A DNA stretch of 64,000 nucleotides from UBA2357 sp002344625 (GTDB taxonomy: Bacteria; Pseudomonadota; Gammaproteobacteria; Burkholderiales; Rhodocyclaceae), in the NCBI GenBank assembly GCA_937995335.1, contig CALKIH010000065.1, forward strand, positions 1 through 64,000, read 5' to 3'. Shown here piece after piece: positions 38,991-48,932 of the stretch (its first letter is position 1; each line of letters begins with the position of its first letter). The notes under the pieces were generated by a model. It was not told the origin of the DNA. It saw only the letters and a list, made by a program, of their open reading frames with translations, and did not search any database. The position numbers and the translations under genes were made by a program.

Positions 38991-39791
38991 TCAAACACCC
39001 TTGAATACGGGCTTGCGCTTCTCCAGAAAGGCATTCACTCCTTCGACGAAATCCGCGCCCGCGCCACAGCGCGCAAAGGCCTCGGCCTCGCTCTGCAGCT
39101 GCGACTCGAGTTGGCCATCGAGGGCGCTGGCGAGCAGGTGCTTGATCTCGGCGTAAGCGTGGCGCGGACCCTGCTTGAGCCGCCGTACCAGCGCGTCGGT
39201 CTCGGCGTCGAGCACCTCGGCCGCCACCGACCGGGTCACCAGACCCAGGCGCACCGCCTCGGCGGCATCGAAACGATCGCCCAGCAACAGCAGCTCGATG
39301 GCCTTGCGGCGCCCGACCACCCTGGGCAGCAGGTAGGACATCCCGCCATCGGCCGGCAAGCCGATCGCCGAATAGGCGGTGGTGAACTTGGCCGAATCGG
39401 CGCACACGGCCAGGTCGCAGCCCAGCATCAGCGACAGCCCGAACCCGGCGCAGGCCCCCCTCACCTTGGCGACGACGGGCTGGTCGAGCCCCTGCAGAAT
39501 CTCGACTGTCGGATTGATCAGGCGCTCTATCATCGCCCGGAACTCGACCAGCCGCGCTTGCGGCGACAGATGGAAATGGCGGGCGAAATCCTTCAGATCT
39601 CCGCCCGCCATGAAATGGTCGCCGGCTCCGGTGATCAGCACCACCGCCACATCCTCGCGATCACGCAGCTTGCGCGCGCAGGTATTGAGGTCTTCCATCA
39701 TCTCGACCGACAGCGCGTTGAGCGCGTCGGGCCGATTGAGGGTGATGGTCGCGACGCCATCGAGGACGTCCAGCAATGCGGTATTGGCCAT
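38991..39791 (-). CDS. Enoyl-CoA hydratase/isomerase family protein
   Basis: Crotonase-fold enzyme of 266 residues starting MANTALLDVLDGVATITLN. Oxyanion-hole elements are HFMAGGDLKDF and RGACAGFGLSLMLGCDLAV. The position after GLPADGGMSYLLPR has Asp rather than a second Glu, as in PaaG-type isomerases, so an isomerase or related reaction is as likely as hydration. It is the last gene of the fatty acid operon, 126 bp after the thioesterase. Confidence 0.9.
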   Translation of the reverse strand: MANTALLDVLDGVATITLNRPDALNALSVEMMEDLNTCARKLRDREDVAVVLITGAGDHFMAGGDLKDFARHFHLSPQARLVEFRAMIERLINPTVEILQGLDQPVVAKVRGACAGFGLSLMLGCDLAVCADSAKFTTAYSAIGLPADGGMSYLLPRVVGRRKAIELLLLGDRFDAAEAVRLGLVTRSVAAEVLDAETDALVRRLKQGPRHAYAEIKHLLASALDGQLESQLQSEAEAFARCGAGADFVEGVNAFLEKRKPVFKGV

Positions 39792-39917
39792 GAAGTGAAA
39801 ACTCCGGTTAGGAACTTCGGAACGCGCCCGCCCGGCGCGAAATGCCGAGCCCGGGATTCTGTGTCGCCGCGCGCGCCGTGGCAAGCCCTCGGCCTTTCCG
39901 TGCTCGGCCCGATGCAG

Positions 39918-40325
39918 TCAGTCGTTCGGAATCGGGCGCTTGCGCCCCTTGTCATCGACCGCGACATAGGTGAGCGTGGCCTCCGTCACCTTGACCACGA
40001 CCGGGTTCTCCGGATCGCGTTCGGCATAGACCTCGACATCGACCGTGACCGATGTGCGGCCGGCAGAGCGCACCTCGGCGTAAAAGCTCACCAGGTCGCC
40101 GACCGAAACCGGCTGCTTGAACAGGAACGCATTGACCGCGATGGTCGCGACCCGGCACTTGGCGCGGCGACGCGCCGGAATCGCGCCCGCGATATCGACC
40201 ATCGCCATGATCCAGCCTCCGAAGACATCACCCGAAGGGTTCAGGTCGGCGGGCATCGTCATCACCCTCAGGGCGGGCTGCTTGTGCTCCGGCAAGCTAG
40301 CCGAGCCTTGAACCGATTCGGTCAT
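39918..40325 (-). CDS. Acyl-CoA thioesterase (YciA/hot-dog type)
   Basis: A 135-residue hot-dog fold thioesterase. The start is MTESVQGSASLPEH, preceded by GGAGGA about 8 nt upstream; the Met five residues earlier lacks one. The catalytic segment NPSGDVFGGWIMAMVDIAG holds the conserved Asp. It releases CoA from acyl-CoAs. Its 5' end overlaps the 3' end of the FadB-like gene by 29 bp. Confidence 0.92.
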   Translation of the reverse strand: MTESVQGSASLPEHKQPALRVMTMPADLNPSGDVFGGWIMAMVDIAGAIPARRRAKCRVATIAVNAFLFKQPVSVGDLVSFYAEVRSAGRTSVTVDVEVYAERDPENPVVVKVTEATLTYVAVDDKGRKRPIPND

Positions 40326-42342
40326 CTGCTGTTCCTCCATGAATCGTCGCCTCCATCTTCTGGCCGCTACCCGCCAGCCCGTTTTCATCATACCTGCCGG
40401 TGGATGCGCCGGCATGCGCGTGCAGCGGACCACCCGAAAAAGGCGCGTAGCCGGTGCCGAAAATGATGCCCGCATCGGCCAGATCGGCATCCGCAACCAC
40501 ACCGGCGGCGACCAGGCGTTGCGCCGCGGCGACCAGCGGCGCGACGATCCGGGCGGCGAGGCCGTCCACCTCCACCGCGGCACCGCTCGCCTGCGCGCGC
40601 ACCGGCTTGCCTTTCTCCCAGCGGTAAAAACCCTGCCCAGTTTTCTTGCCCAGTTGCCCCGCCTCGAAACGACTCATCAACGCGCGCGGCACTTCGGCCT
40701 GCGCTTCGCCCCCCAGGGCCGCGCCGGCGGCCACCGCGATGTCGAGCCCGACGGTGTCCACGAGCTCGATCGGCCCCATCGGCATGCCGAACGCGAGCAG
40801 CGCTGCATCGACGGTCTCGGGCGGCACGCCTTCATCGACGCAACGCAATGCCTCCAGCATGTAGGGGGCGAGCACCGCGTTGACCAGGAAACCCGGCGAA
40901 GACTTCACCGGCAGGGCCAGTTTGTCGAGGCCACGCACGAACGCGGCGGCATGCTGCAGCGCGGTGGCGTCCGATGCTTCGCCGGCCACGACTTCGACCA
41001 GCGGCATCTGCGCCACCGGGTTGAAGAAGTGGATGCCGACCAGGCGCGCGGGACCCGCAAGCACGCTCGCGATCTCCTCGATGCGCAGGCTCGACGTGTT
41101 GGTGGCGAGCAACGCGTCGGGCCGGGCCCGGGCCTCGAGCCCGGCGAACAGCGCCCGCTTGGCCTCGAGGCTTTCGGATATGGCCTCGATGATCACATCG
41201 GCGCGCGCCACGCCCGAGCCGTCCGGGTCGGCAATCAGGCGATCGAGGGCGAAGCGCTGCGCGCGCGCGTCGCCCCGATGCCTGCGCTCGAACAGCCCGG
41301 CGGCACGCGCCACCGCCGGCGCGATCCGGTCCACACCCTGGTCCTGCAGAGTCACGGTCAAGCCGCGCAGCGCGCACAGGGCGGCGATATCGCCGCCCAT
41401 GACGCCCGCACCCACCACATGCACATGCCGCGGCGAAAACGCCACGCCCTTGCCGAAGCCCTTGAGACGATCCTGCAGCAGAAACACCCGTATGAGGTTC
41501 CGCGCCGTCGCCGACCCAAGGATCGACTCCAGCGCGGCGGGATGATCCGCCGGCACGGCCAGCGCATTGCCACCGAATCCGGCCCAGACATCGACGATGG
41601 CCCAGGGGGCGGGATAGTGCGCCCGGCGCACCCGGGAGGCGAGCTGGTGGCGCGCTCTGTGCGCCACCAGCGGCTTGAGCGGACCGTTCAGGATGCGCGC
41701 CCCCCACCCCGAACGGTGCGGTGCCCGACCCGACAGCACCAGCATGTTCGCGGCATTCTCCATCACCCTCGCCGGCAGACATTCGTCGGCCAGGCCGAGC
41801 TTCTTCGCCTTGCGCGCATCGACCCCGCGCCCGCTCAGCATCAGGTCGAGCGCCGCGCCCGGCCCGATCAGGGCGGGCAGGCGCTGCATGCCGCCCCAGG
41901 CGGGCATGATGCCCAACATGACCTCCGGCAGGGCCAGGCGGGTGGCGGGTTCATCGACCACGATGCGGTACCGGCAGGCCAGCACCAGTTCGAGCCCCCC
42001 GCCCATGCAGTGTCCGCGAATCAGCGCGAGAGTCGGAAACGGGAGGCGCGCGAGCCAGTTGAACAGCGACCAGCCACGCTCGACGAGATCGCGCGCCTCC
42101 GCAGCCGAGCGGATGCGTGTGAACTCGTCGATATCCGCGCCGGCGATGAAGCCGGCCGGCTTGGCCGAGGCGATCACGAGCCCGCGCGGCGGCGCCTGCT
42201 CGAGCGCGGCGAGTGCGGCGGCAAGCTCGCCGAGCACCTCGCGCGACAAGGTATTGGTACTGGCCCCGGCCTTGTCGAGCTGCAGCCACACGACGCCATC
42301 GGGGCGGCGCACGAGAATCAGATGCCTGTAGTCGGCGTTCAT
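40297..42342 (-). CDS. FadB-like bifunctional enoyl-CoA hydratase/3-hydroxyacyl-CoA dehydrogenase
   Basis: Carries out the second and third steps of beta-oxidation. It has 681 residues from MNADYRHLILVRRPDG. The N-terminal crotonase domain (about 1-190) has IAGADIDEF, HCMGGGLELVLACRYRI and LPEVMLGIMPAWGG. The NAD-binding 3-hydroxyacyl-CoA dehydrogenase (about 305-490) has VVGAGVMGGDIAALCALRG and GIHFFNPVAQMPLVEVV. C-terminal dehydrogenase domains follow with GQGFYRWEKGKP. It overlaps the thiolase stop by 4 bp. It is somewhat shorter than E. coli FadB (729). Confidence 0.93.
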   Translation of the reverse strand: MNADYRHLILVRRPDGVVWLQLDKAGASTNTLSREVLGELAAALAALEQAPPRGLVIASAKPAGFIAGADIDEFTRIRSAAEARDLVERGWSLFNWLARLPFPTLALIRGHCMGGGLELVLACRYRIVVDEPATRLALPEVMLGIMPAWGGMQRLPALIGPGAALDLMLSGRGVDARKAKKLGLADECLPARVMENAANMLVLSGRAPHRSGWGARILNGPLKPLVAHRARHQLASRVRRAHYPAPWAIVDVWAGFGGNALAVPADHPAALESILGSATARNLIRVFLLQDRLKGFGKGVAFSPRHVHVVGAGVMGGDIAALCALRGLTVTLQDQGVDRIAPAVARAAGLFERRHRGDARAQRFALDRLIADPDGSGVARADVIIEAISESLEAKRALFAGLEARARPDALLATNTSSLRIEEIASVLAGPARLVGIHFFNPVAQMPLVEVVAGEASDATALQHAAAFVRGLDKLALPVKSSPGFLVNAVLAPYMLEALRCVDEGVPPETVDAALLAFGMPMGPIELVDTVGLDIAVAAGAALGGEAQAEVPRALMSRFEAGQLGKKTGQGFYRWEKGKPVRAQASGAAVEVDGLAARIVAPLVAAAQRLVAAGVVADADLADAGIIFGTGYAPFSGGPLHAHAGASTGRYDENGLAGSGQKMEATIHGGTADDRIGSRLG

Positions 42343-43619
42343 TCGATCGTCTCCACCAGCATGGCCCCCCCCTGGCCGCCGCCTATGCACAGGCTCGCCA
42401 GGCCGCGCCGCAGCCCATCACGCCGCAGGGTAGCAAGCAGATGCAGCACGATGCGGACGCCGCTCGCCCCCACCGGATGGCCGAGCGCGATGGCCCCGCC
42501 ATCGACGTTCAGGCGCTCGCCGGCGATCATGCCAACCGGCTGCTCGAGGCCGAAATGCGTCCGGCAGTAGTGTTCGTCATCCCAGGCACGCAGGCACGCG
42601 ATCACCTGGGCCGCGAACGCCTCGTTGATCTCGAATCGGTCGATGTCGGCCAGCGACAAATTCCGCCGCTGCATGATCGGCGTCATCGCATGTATCGGCC
42701 CCAGCCCCATCTGCGCCGGGTCGAGTCCCGCCCACTGGCTATCTACGATCTCGCCGATCGGCGCCAGTCGGTGGCGCTCGAGCGCCGCTTCCGACGCGAG
42801 CACCAGCCATGCCGCACCATCGCTGATCTGGGAGCTGTTGCCTGGCGTCACACGCCCGTATGTGCGGTCGAAGAACGGCTTCAGACGCGCGAGGCTTTCG
42901 AGCGACGAGTCGCTCCGCACGCCGTCGTCATGCGCATGCAGCGTGCCATCGCAATCGATCAGCGCCCGGATCTCGTCCAGGCGTCCGGCGTCGCGCGCCG
43001 CTACGGCGCGCATGTGGCTGCCTACCGCATAGGCATCCATGTCGGCACGCGTGATGTCGAAGACATGGGCCAGATTCTCGGCGGTCTGACCCATCGACTG
43101 GCCCACGACCGGGTCGGTCAAGCCTTTCACGATCCCCAGCACCGGCGCGAGATGGCGGGCCGGGAAGCGCCGCAAGGCGGCCGCCCTGGCCGCGACGCTG
43201 CGCGCGGCATGCCAGTCGGCGAGCCAGCGCACCATCGCATCCGAAAACAGCACCGGCGCGCGCGACAGTGCATCGACACCACCGGCCAGCACCAGGTCCG
43301 AGCAGCCCAGGCGGATGTTGACGACGGCCGAATCGAGCGCCTGCATGCCGCTTGCACAGTTGCGCATCACCGTCCAGCCGGGTACGCGATGACCGCAGCC
43401 CATGCGCAAGGCGACCACGCGCCCGATATTGACCTCGTCGGGTGACGGGCTGGCACAGCCGAGGATCACCTCGTCGAGTTGATCGGGTGCGAACCGCTGC
43501 CGACTCAGCAAACCCGCGCCGGCGGCGGTCGCCAGATCGGCCGCCGCGAATGGCCCGGGACGATTGCGCGCCTTGAGAAACGGCGTTCGCGCGCCATCGA
43601 CGATGAATACCCTGCGCAT
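42339..43619 (-). CDS. Acetyl-CoA acyltransferase (thiolase)
   Basis: Final thiolytic step of beta-oxidation. It has 426 residues from MRRVFIVDGARTPFLKARN; an ATG 12 bp upstream, directly after the fadE-like stop, is also possible. The acyl-accepting Cys is in MRNCASGMQALDS, and the catalytic His and Cys are in GGAIALGHPVGASG and SLCIGGGQGGAM. It pairs with the FadB-like protein as a trifunctional-type complex partner (FadI/FadA role). Confidence 0.94.
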   Translation of the reverse strand: MRRVFIVDGARTPFLKARNRPGPFAAADLATAAGAGLLSRQRFAPDQLDEVILGCASPSPDEVNIGRVVALRMGCGHRVPGWTVMRNCASGMQALDSAVVNIRLGCSDLVLAGGVDALSRAPVLFSDAMVRWLADWHAARSVAARAAALRRFPARHLAPVLGIVKGLTDPVVGQSMGQTAENLAHVFDITRADMDAYAVGSHMRAVAARDAGRLDEIRALIDCDGTLHAHDDGVRSDSSLESLARLKPFFDRTYGRVTPGNSSQISDGAAWLVLASEAALERHRLAPIGEIVDSQWAGLDPAQMGLGPIHAMTPIMQRRNLSLADIDRFEINEAFAAQVIACLRAWDDEHYCRTHFGLEQPVGMIAGERLNVDGGAIALGHPVGASGVRIVLHLLATLRRDGLRRGLASLCIGGGQGGAMLVETIE

Positions 43620-43631
43620 TTCCACCCCCAT

Positions 43632-46121
43632 TCAGGCTACCCCATGCAGCGCCGAATCGCCGTGCTGCCCGCTTGGCGACACGGCCCCGGCGGGATCGAG
43701 ATCGAAGGGAAAGTCGTCGACCCTGATGACCTTGTCACGCAAGCGATTGCGCTGCGCGATCAGCCGGAACTCGTCGTCGCTCACGAGGCCTTCGGCGCGT
43801 GCCTGGGACCAGACGGCATCCACGTCTCCGGTGAGGCTCGGAGCGGGCACGAAGCGTCCCTGCTTGCGGGCGAGCCTGATCCTGGCCTCGATCGGCTCCG
43901 CTTCGATGGTGGCCCGCAAGGCCGCTTCGAGCGCCCCCAGCGGCTGCTCGAGATCGGTCGGCACATGCACGGCCGCGGTCAGGCGGTCGCGCGTGGGCGA
44001 CGGCGCGATGAGCAGGCCTGCGACTTCCTGCCCGAGCCGGTCGGGGGGCACCTGGTAGGGCCGGCCGAGCGGGAAGACCACCAAGCTGCGCAGGATGAAC
44101 GCAAGGCCACGGTTCGGAAAGTTCGCGATCACCCCCTCGAAGGCATTCTGCGTCTTGAACATCGCATCCCATATCGCCCAGTGCATCAGGGGCGCATCGG
44201 CCGCCTGGCGGCCTTCGGCCTCGTAGCGGCGGAGCGTCGCGCTCGCGAGGTACATCAACGACAGGATGTCGCCGAGGCGCGCCGAGAGTTTTTCCTTGCG
44301 CTTGAGCGCGCCCCCCATGGTCCCCATCGAAACATCGGCAATGAACGCGAAGGCCGCCGAGAAACGGGTGAGTTGCTGGTAGTAGCGGCGTGTCTCCGGC
44401 GCAACGTCCGCCGGCACTGCGACGAAGTGCGAACCGCTGAGCCCCATCACCAGCGCACGCGCGGCATTCGACACGGTGTAGGCGACATGCCCCCACCAGG
44501 CTTGGTCGAAAGCATCGAGATCGTCGCTGCGGGCGGCCTGCATTTCGGCCAGCACATGAGGATGGCAGCGAATCGCCCCCTGGCCGAACAGGATCAGGCT
44601 GCGGGTGAGAATGTTCGCGCCCTCGACCGTGATCCCGACCGGCACCTGCTGATAGACGCGCCCGAGAAAGTTCTGCGGCCCCAGGCAGATCCCCTTGCCG
44701 CCGATCACATCCATGCCGGCATCCACCGTTTCGCGCGCCCGCTCGGTCACGTGGTACTTCACGATCGCCGAAACCACCGACGGCCGCTCGCCCCGGTCGA
44801 TCGCCGCGGCCGTCATCACCCGCGCGGCATCGCACAGGTACGTGTTGGCGCCGATGCGGGTCAGCGCCTCCTGCACCCCCTCGAAACGTCCGATCGCGGT
44901 CTTGAACTGGTGGCGCACCCGCGCGTAGGCCCCCACCGCGCGCGCAGTGAGCTGCTGCATGCCGGTGTTCGACCCCGGCAGCGAGATGCTGCGGCCGGCC
45001 GCGAGGCACTCCATCAGCATCCGCCAGCCCTGCCCGGCCATCTTCGGTCCGCCGATGATGAAATCGAGCGGCATGAAGACGTCGCGGCCACGGATCGGAC
45101 CGTTCATCCACACCGCGTTGAGCGGCAAATGGCGACGGCCGATCTCGACACCGGGGTGCTCGCGCGGCACCAGCGCGCAGGTGATGCCGAGATCCGATTC
45201 CTCACCCAACAGATGCTCGGGGTCGTACAGCCTGAAGGCCAGCCCGAACACGGTGCAGACCGGTGCCAGGGTGATGTAGCGCTTGTCGAAGCTCACCCGC
45301 ATCCCGAGCACTGGCCGGCCCTGCCATTCGCCCCGGCAGATCACGCCCGCATCCGGAATCGCGGCCGCATCCGACCCCGCCCACGGGCTGGTCAGCGCGA
45401 ACGCCGGGATCTCGTCACCGCGCGCCAACCGTGGCAGATAGTGCTGCTTCTGTTCCGGCGTGCCGTAGTGGAGGAGCAACTCCGCCGGCCCCAATGAGTT
45501 GGGCACCATCACGGTGACCGCGGGCGCCGAAGAACGGGTGGACAGCCGCGTGATGACCTGGGAATGCGCGAACGCGGAGAACCCCTTGCCCCCGTACGCC
45601 TTGGGAATGATCATCCCGAGAAAGCCCCGGCTGCGTATGAATGTCCAGACCTCGGGCGACAAATCGTTGTGCGTGACCGCATCCCAGTCGCGAATCATGC
45701 GGCACAAGGCCTCGGTGTCGTCATCGAGAAATGCCTGCTCTTCCGGCGTCAGTACCGGCCAGGGGCAGGCCAGCAAGCGGTGCCAGTCGGGCCGGCCGGC
45801 AAACAGCTCCCCCTCCCACCACACCGTCCCGGCCTCGAGCGCCTCCTTCTCGGTCTGCGACATCGCCGGCAAGGCCCGGCGAAAGGCCTTGAATATCGGC
45901 GCCGTCACCCATGCCTTGCGCAGGCCGTCATGCACGAACACCGCGCACCCGCCCAACCACAGCCCCAGCGCCAGTAGCACCGCCAAGACAGGCCAATCCG
46001 CAACCCATGCCCACGCAAGCAGCCAGACGCTGCCGGTCGCGGCCCAGGCCACGAGCGATACGCGCCGGTATGCGAGCGTGAGCACCCATGCCGGAAGAAG
46101 TATCGCGATCACACCTGTCAT
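43632..46121 (-). CDS. fadE: FadE-type acyl-CoA dehydrogenase
   Basis: FAD enzyme for the first oxidation step of acyl-CoAs. It has 829 residues, typical of the large, membrane-associated FadE class. The start MTGVIAILLPAWVL has GGAGAGG 3 nt upstream. Two hydrophobic helices (about residues 2-60) precede the dehydrogenase core: GFLGMIIPKAYGGKGFSA, FALTSPWAGSDAAAIPD and DVIGGKGICLGPQNFLGR. It heads the operon fadE-thiolase-fadB-like-thioesterase-enoyl-CoA hydratase and diverges from the LysE-type gene. Confidence 0.95.
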   Translation of the reverse strand: MTGVIAILLPAWVLTLAYRRVSLVAWAATGSVWLLAWAWVADWPVLAVLLALGLWLGGCAVFVHDGLRKAWVTAPIFKAFRRALPAMSQTEKEALEAGTVWWEGELFAGRPDWHRLLACPWPVLTPEEQAFLDDDTEALCRMIRDWDAVTHNDLSPEVWTFIRSRGFLGMIIPKAYGGKGFSAFAHSQVITRLSTRSSAPAVTVMVPNSLGPAELLLHYGTPEQKQHYLPRLARGDEIPAFALTSPWAGSDAAAIPDAGVICRGEWQGRPVLGMRVSFDKRYITLAPVCTVFGLAFRLYDPEHLLGEESDLGITCALVPREHPGVEIGRRHLPLNAVWMNGPIRGRDVFMPLDFIIGGPKMAGQGWRMLMECLAAGRSISLPGSNTGMQQLTARAVGAYARVRHQFKTAIGRFEGVQEALTRIGANTYLCDAARVMTAAAIDRGERPSVVSAIVKYHVTERARETVDAGMDVIGGKGICLGPQNFLGRVYQQVPVGITVEGANILTRSLILFGQGAIRCHPHVLAEMQAARSDDLDAFDQAWWGHVAYTVSNAARALVMGLSGSHFVAVPADVAPETRRYYQQLTRFSAAFAFIADVSMGTMGGALKRKEKLSARLGDILSLMYLASATLRRYEAEGRQAADAPLMHWAIWDAMFKTQNAFEGVIANFPNRGLAFILRSLVVFPLGRPYQVPPDRLGQEVAGLLIAPSPTRDRLTAAVHVPTDLEQPLGALEAALRATIEAEPIEARIRLARKQGRFVPAPSLTGDVDAVWSQARAEGLVSDDEFRLIAQRNRLRDKVIRVDDFPFDLDPAGAVSPSGQHGDSALHGVA

Positions 46122-46376
46122 GCCCCTCTCCTTCGCCTTGCCACCTGGACCACAGACCACCGAACACCCGACGCCGCCGCCGCCAAATTTCCCGAATCAG
46201 CCCTTATGAATCAAGTGCTTGTTTGGATACTACGTCACCCACGCCGAATGTCAAAATGCCGGCCGCGTCCGGTACCGGCCCCGCAAACACATATGCGCCG
46301 CGCGGCACTGCCGGCGCCTGCGGAAGATGCGACAATCCAGGGCACCATCACCCCGGCTCCCGCACCCCTCGAACCC

Positions 46377-47009
46377 ATGCCATCCATCGAAACCCTCGCG
46401 AGCTTCCTGGCCATTTCGGTCGCGATCACTTTGTCGCCCGGACCCGACAACCTCATGGTGCTGGGCCAAAGCCTGGCGCGCGGACGCCGGGCCGGTTTCG
46501 GCATCGCGCTCGGCTGCGCACTCGGCTGTTTCACTCACACCTTGTGGGCGACGCTGGGCTTGAGTGCGATCCTGCTGGCTTCGCCGAATGCCTTTTTCGC
46601 ACTGAAGCTTGGCGGTGCCGCGTATCTGGCATGGCTCGGCATCCAGGCGTTGCGCAGCCCGGGCAGCAATGCGCCGGGCGCGGCGGCCGACGCGCCCGCC
46701 TGGTACCGCTACGTCGTGCGCGGGTTCATCGCCAATGCGATCAATCCCAAGGTGGCCTTGTTCTTCCTGGCGTTTCTGCCGCAGTTCGTGCAGCCGGCCA
46801 ACGGTCCGCTGGAACTGCAGATGCTCGCCCTCGGCGCGGTCTTCGCGGCCCAGACCATCGCGGTGTTCGGCGCGATCGCATTCGCCTCCGGCAGCATCGC
46901 CGCATTGATCGCGCATCGCCCGGATTTCGGCAAGTGGCTGGACCGGACCGCCGGCATGATCTTCATCGGGCTGGCCGCACATCTGCTGTTTTCGGGCGAA
47001 CGCGATTGA
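46377..47009 (+). CDS. LysE/RhtB-family amino acid exporter
   Basis: Inner-membrane exporter with six predicted helices. The start MPSIETLASFLAIS gives 210 residues, the family norm. The signature SVAITLSPGPDNLMVLGQSL with GRRAGFGIALGCALG is clear, and GFIANAINPKVALFFLAFLPQFV is the second conserved block. An upstream in-frame extension to 46206 is not family-like. The substrate cannot be told from sequence. Region 46122-46376 otherwise holds only promoters for this gene and fadE. Confidence 0.93.
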   Translation: MPSIETLASFLAISVAITLSPGPDNLMVLGQSLARGRRAGFGIALGCALGCFTHTLWATLGLSAILLASPNAFFALKLGGAAYLAWLGIQALRSPGSNAPGAAADAPAWYRYVVRGFIANAINPKVALFFLAFLPQFVQPANGPLELQMLALGAVFAAQTIAVFGAIAFASGSIAALIAHRPDFGKWLDRTAGMIFIGLAAHLLFSGERD

Positions 47010-47045
47010 ACCCGACGGCATGCGCGCTCCGGCGACGTGGCGGGT

Positions 47046-47051
47046 TAGAAT
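47046..47051 (+). promoter_or_regulatory. Candidate -10 element for the Atm1-type transporter gene
   Basis: TAGAAT lies 8 bp upstream of the ATG, in the context GGGTTAGAATCGC, which recurs almost unchanged before cysD (58027-58038). No clear -35 is seen. So close to the start codon it would give a leaderless or near-leaderless transcript unless translation begins further in. Confidence 0.25.
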
Positions 47052-47058
47052 CGCCGCG

Positions 47059-48861
47059 ATGAGACGTGCGCCCACTGCCGCCCTGCCCGGCCCCGACCCT
47101 CGCGAACGCCGCGACTGGCAGACCCTCACCAGCCTCTTTCCATACATCTGGGCCTACAAGGGGCGGGTCCTGCTCGCGCTGGCCTGTTTGATCGCCGCCA
47201 AGGGTGCCAACGTCAGCGTGCCGATCGTGTTCAAGCACGTCATCGATGCGTTGACGATCACGCCGGAGCAGGCATTCATCGTGGTGCCGGCCGCACTACT
47301 GCTCGCGTACGGCGCACTGCGGTTTTCGAGCGCGTTGTTTACCGAGCTGCGCGAGCTCGTGTTCGCACGCGTCACCCAGCAGGCGGTGCGGCACATCGCA
47401 CTCAAGGTATTCCGCCATCTGCACGGGCTGTCGCTGCGCTTTCATCTCGAACGCCAGACCGGCGGGCTGACCCGCGACATCGAGCGCGGCACCCGCTCGA
47501 TCAACGCGCTGATCAACTACACGCTCTATTCGATCCTGCCGACGCTGGTCGAAATCGGCTTGGTCATGGGCATCCTGCTGCATCAGTACGACAGCGTATT
47601 CGTGCTGATCACGCTGGCGACGCTGATCGTTTACATCGTGTTCACGGTCAAGGTGACGAACTGGCGCACGGTGCAGCGGCGCAAGGCCAACGAACTCGAC
47701 TCGGCGGCAAACGCGCGCGCCGTCGACAGCCTGCTCAACTTCGAAACGGTCAAGTACTTCAACAACGAGGAATTCGAAGCGCGCCGTTACGACGAACAGA
47801 TGGGCAAATACACCCATGCCCAGATCATCAACCAGTTTTCGCTGTCGGGACTCAACATCGGCCAGGCGGTGATCATCGCAGTGGGCGTGACGGCGATGAT
47901 GTGGCAGGCCGCAACACGGGTCGAAAGCGGCGCGATGACGATCGGCGACATCGTGCTGGTCAATGCCTTCATGATCCAGCTCTACATTCCGCTCAACTTC
48001 CTGGGCGTGATCTACCGCGAACTGCGCCAGGCCCTGACCGATATCGAGCGCATGTTCGGACTCATGCGCGAGCACCAAGAGATCACCGACGCACCCGGCG
48101 CCGTCCGTCTCGCCCCCGGCCCGATGTCGCTGCGCTTCGACAAGGTCAGTTTTGCCTACGACCCCAAGCGCACGATCCTGCATGAGGTCGACTTCGAGAT
48201 CGGCGCCGGCAAGACGGTCGCGGTGGTCGGTCACAGCGGCTCGGGCAAATCGACCCTGGCCCGGCTACTGTATCGCTTCTACGACGTTCAGGGCGGGGCG
48301 ATCAAGGTGAACGGGCAGGATCTGCGCACCCTGACCCAGGCCAGCCTGCGCACGGCAATCGCCATCGTGCCGCAGGATACGGTGCTCTTCAACGACACCC
48401 TGTTCTACAACATCCAGTACGGCCGGCCCGACGCCAGCCGCGAGGAAGTGGAAGCCGCCGCCCGCGCCGCCCAACTCGACGGGTTCATCGCACGCCTGCC
48501 CGACGGCTTCGAAACCCGCGTCGGCGAGCGTGGCCTGAAACTCTCGGGCGGCGAGAAGCAGCGTGTCGCCATCGCCCGTGCCCTGCTGAAGAATCCGGCC
48601 ATCCTGATCTTCGACGAAGCCACCTCGGCGCTCGACTCCAAGACCGAAAAAGCCATCCAGGCCCAGATCGACCTCGCCGCAGCCGGCCGGACCGCGCTGG
48701 TGATCGCACACCGGCTTTCGACCGTGATGAACGCCGACGAGATCATCGTGCTCGACCAGGGCATCATCGTCGAGCGCGGCCGGCATGTGACACTGCTTGC
48801 GCAGGGTGGAGACTATGCACGGATGTGGGCATTGCAGTTGCAGGAAGCACAAGCCTCGTAA
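47059..48861 (+). CDS. Atm1/HMT1-type ABC exporter (fused permease-ATPase)
   Basis: A 600-residue half transporter of the Atm1 family, which exports glutathione-based sulfur or heavy-metal conjugates. Six TM helices lie in residues about 25-310. RAVDSLLNFETVKYFNNE is the Atm1-specific loop. The ATPase has Walker A VVGHSGSGKSTL, Q-loop IVPQDTVLFND, signature LSGGEKQRVAIARALL, Walker B ILIFDEATSALD and an H-loop. The start MRRAPTAALPG is chosen; an in-frame ATG at 47020 reads poorly. Confidence 0.94.
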   Translation: MRRAPTAALPGPDPRERRDWQTLTSLFPYIWAYKGRVLLALACLIAAKGANVSVPIVFKHVIDALTITPEQAFIVVPAALLLAYGALRFSSALFTELRELVFARVTQQAVRHIALKVFRHLHGLSLRFHLERQTGGLTRDIERGTRSINALINYTLYSILPTLVEIGLVMGILLHQYDSVFVLITLATLIVYIVFTVKVTNWRTVQRRKANELDSAANARAVDSLLNFETVKYFNNEEFEARRYDEQMGKYTHAQIINQFSLSGLNIGQAVIIAVGVTAMMWQAATRVESGAMTIGDIVLVNAFMIQLYIPLNFLGVIYRELRQALTDIERMFGLMREHQEITDAPGAVRLAPGPMSLRFDKVSFAYDPKRTILHEVDFEIGAGKTVAVVGHSGSGKSTLARLLYRFYDVQGGAIKVNGQDLRTLTQASLRTAIAIVPQDTVLFNDTLFYNIQYGRPDASREEVEAAARAAQLDGFIARLPDGFETRVGERGLKLSGGEKQRVAIARALLKNPAILIFDEATSALDSKTEKAIQAQIDLAAAGRTALVIAHRLSTVMNADEIIVLDQGIIVERGRHVTLLAQGGDYARMWALQLQEAQAS

Positions 48862-48878
48862 CAATGAAATGCATGGAG

Positions 48879-48918
48879 AAAAAGACCAAGGGCGCCATCA
48901 GGCGCCCTTGGTCTTTTT
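48879..48918. terminator. Strong bidirectional terminator
   Basis: A perfect 18-bp stem (48879-48896 with 48901-48918) with a 4-nt loop, ending in TTTTT on both strands. It sits between the convergent 3' ends of the ABC transporter gene and the PEP-CTERM gene. Confidence 0.9.
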
Positions 48919-48932
48919 CGGGAAGCCGCCGG

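Noticed and set aside
46212..46221. CAAGTGCTTG as a fatty-acid regulator operator between fadE and the exporter gene
   Set aside because: Only four base pairs of symmetry and no match to a known box strong enough to report.
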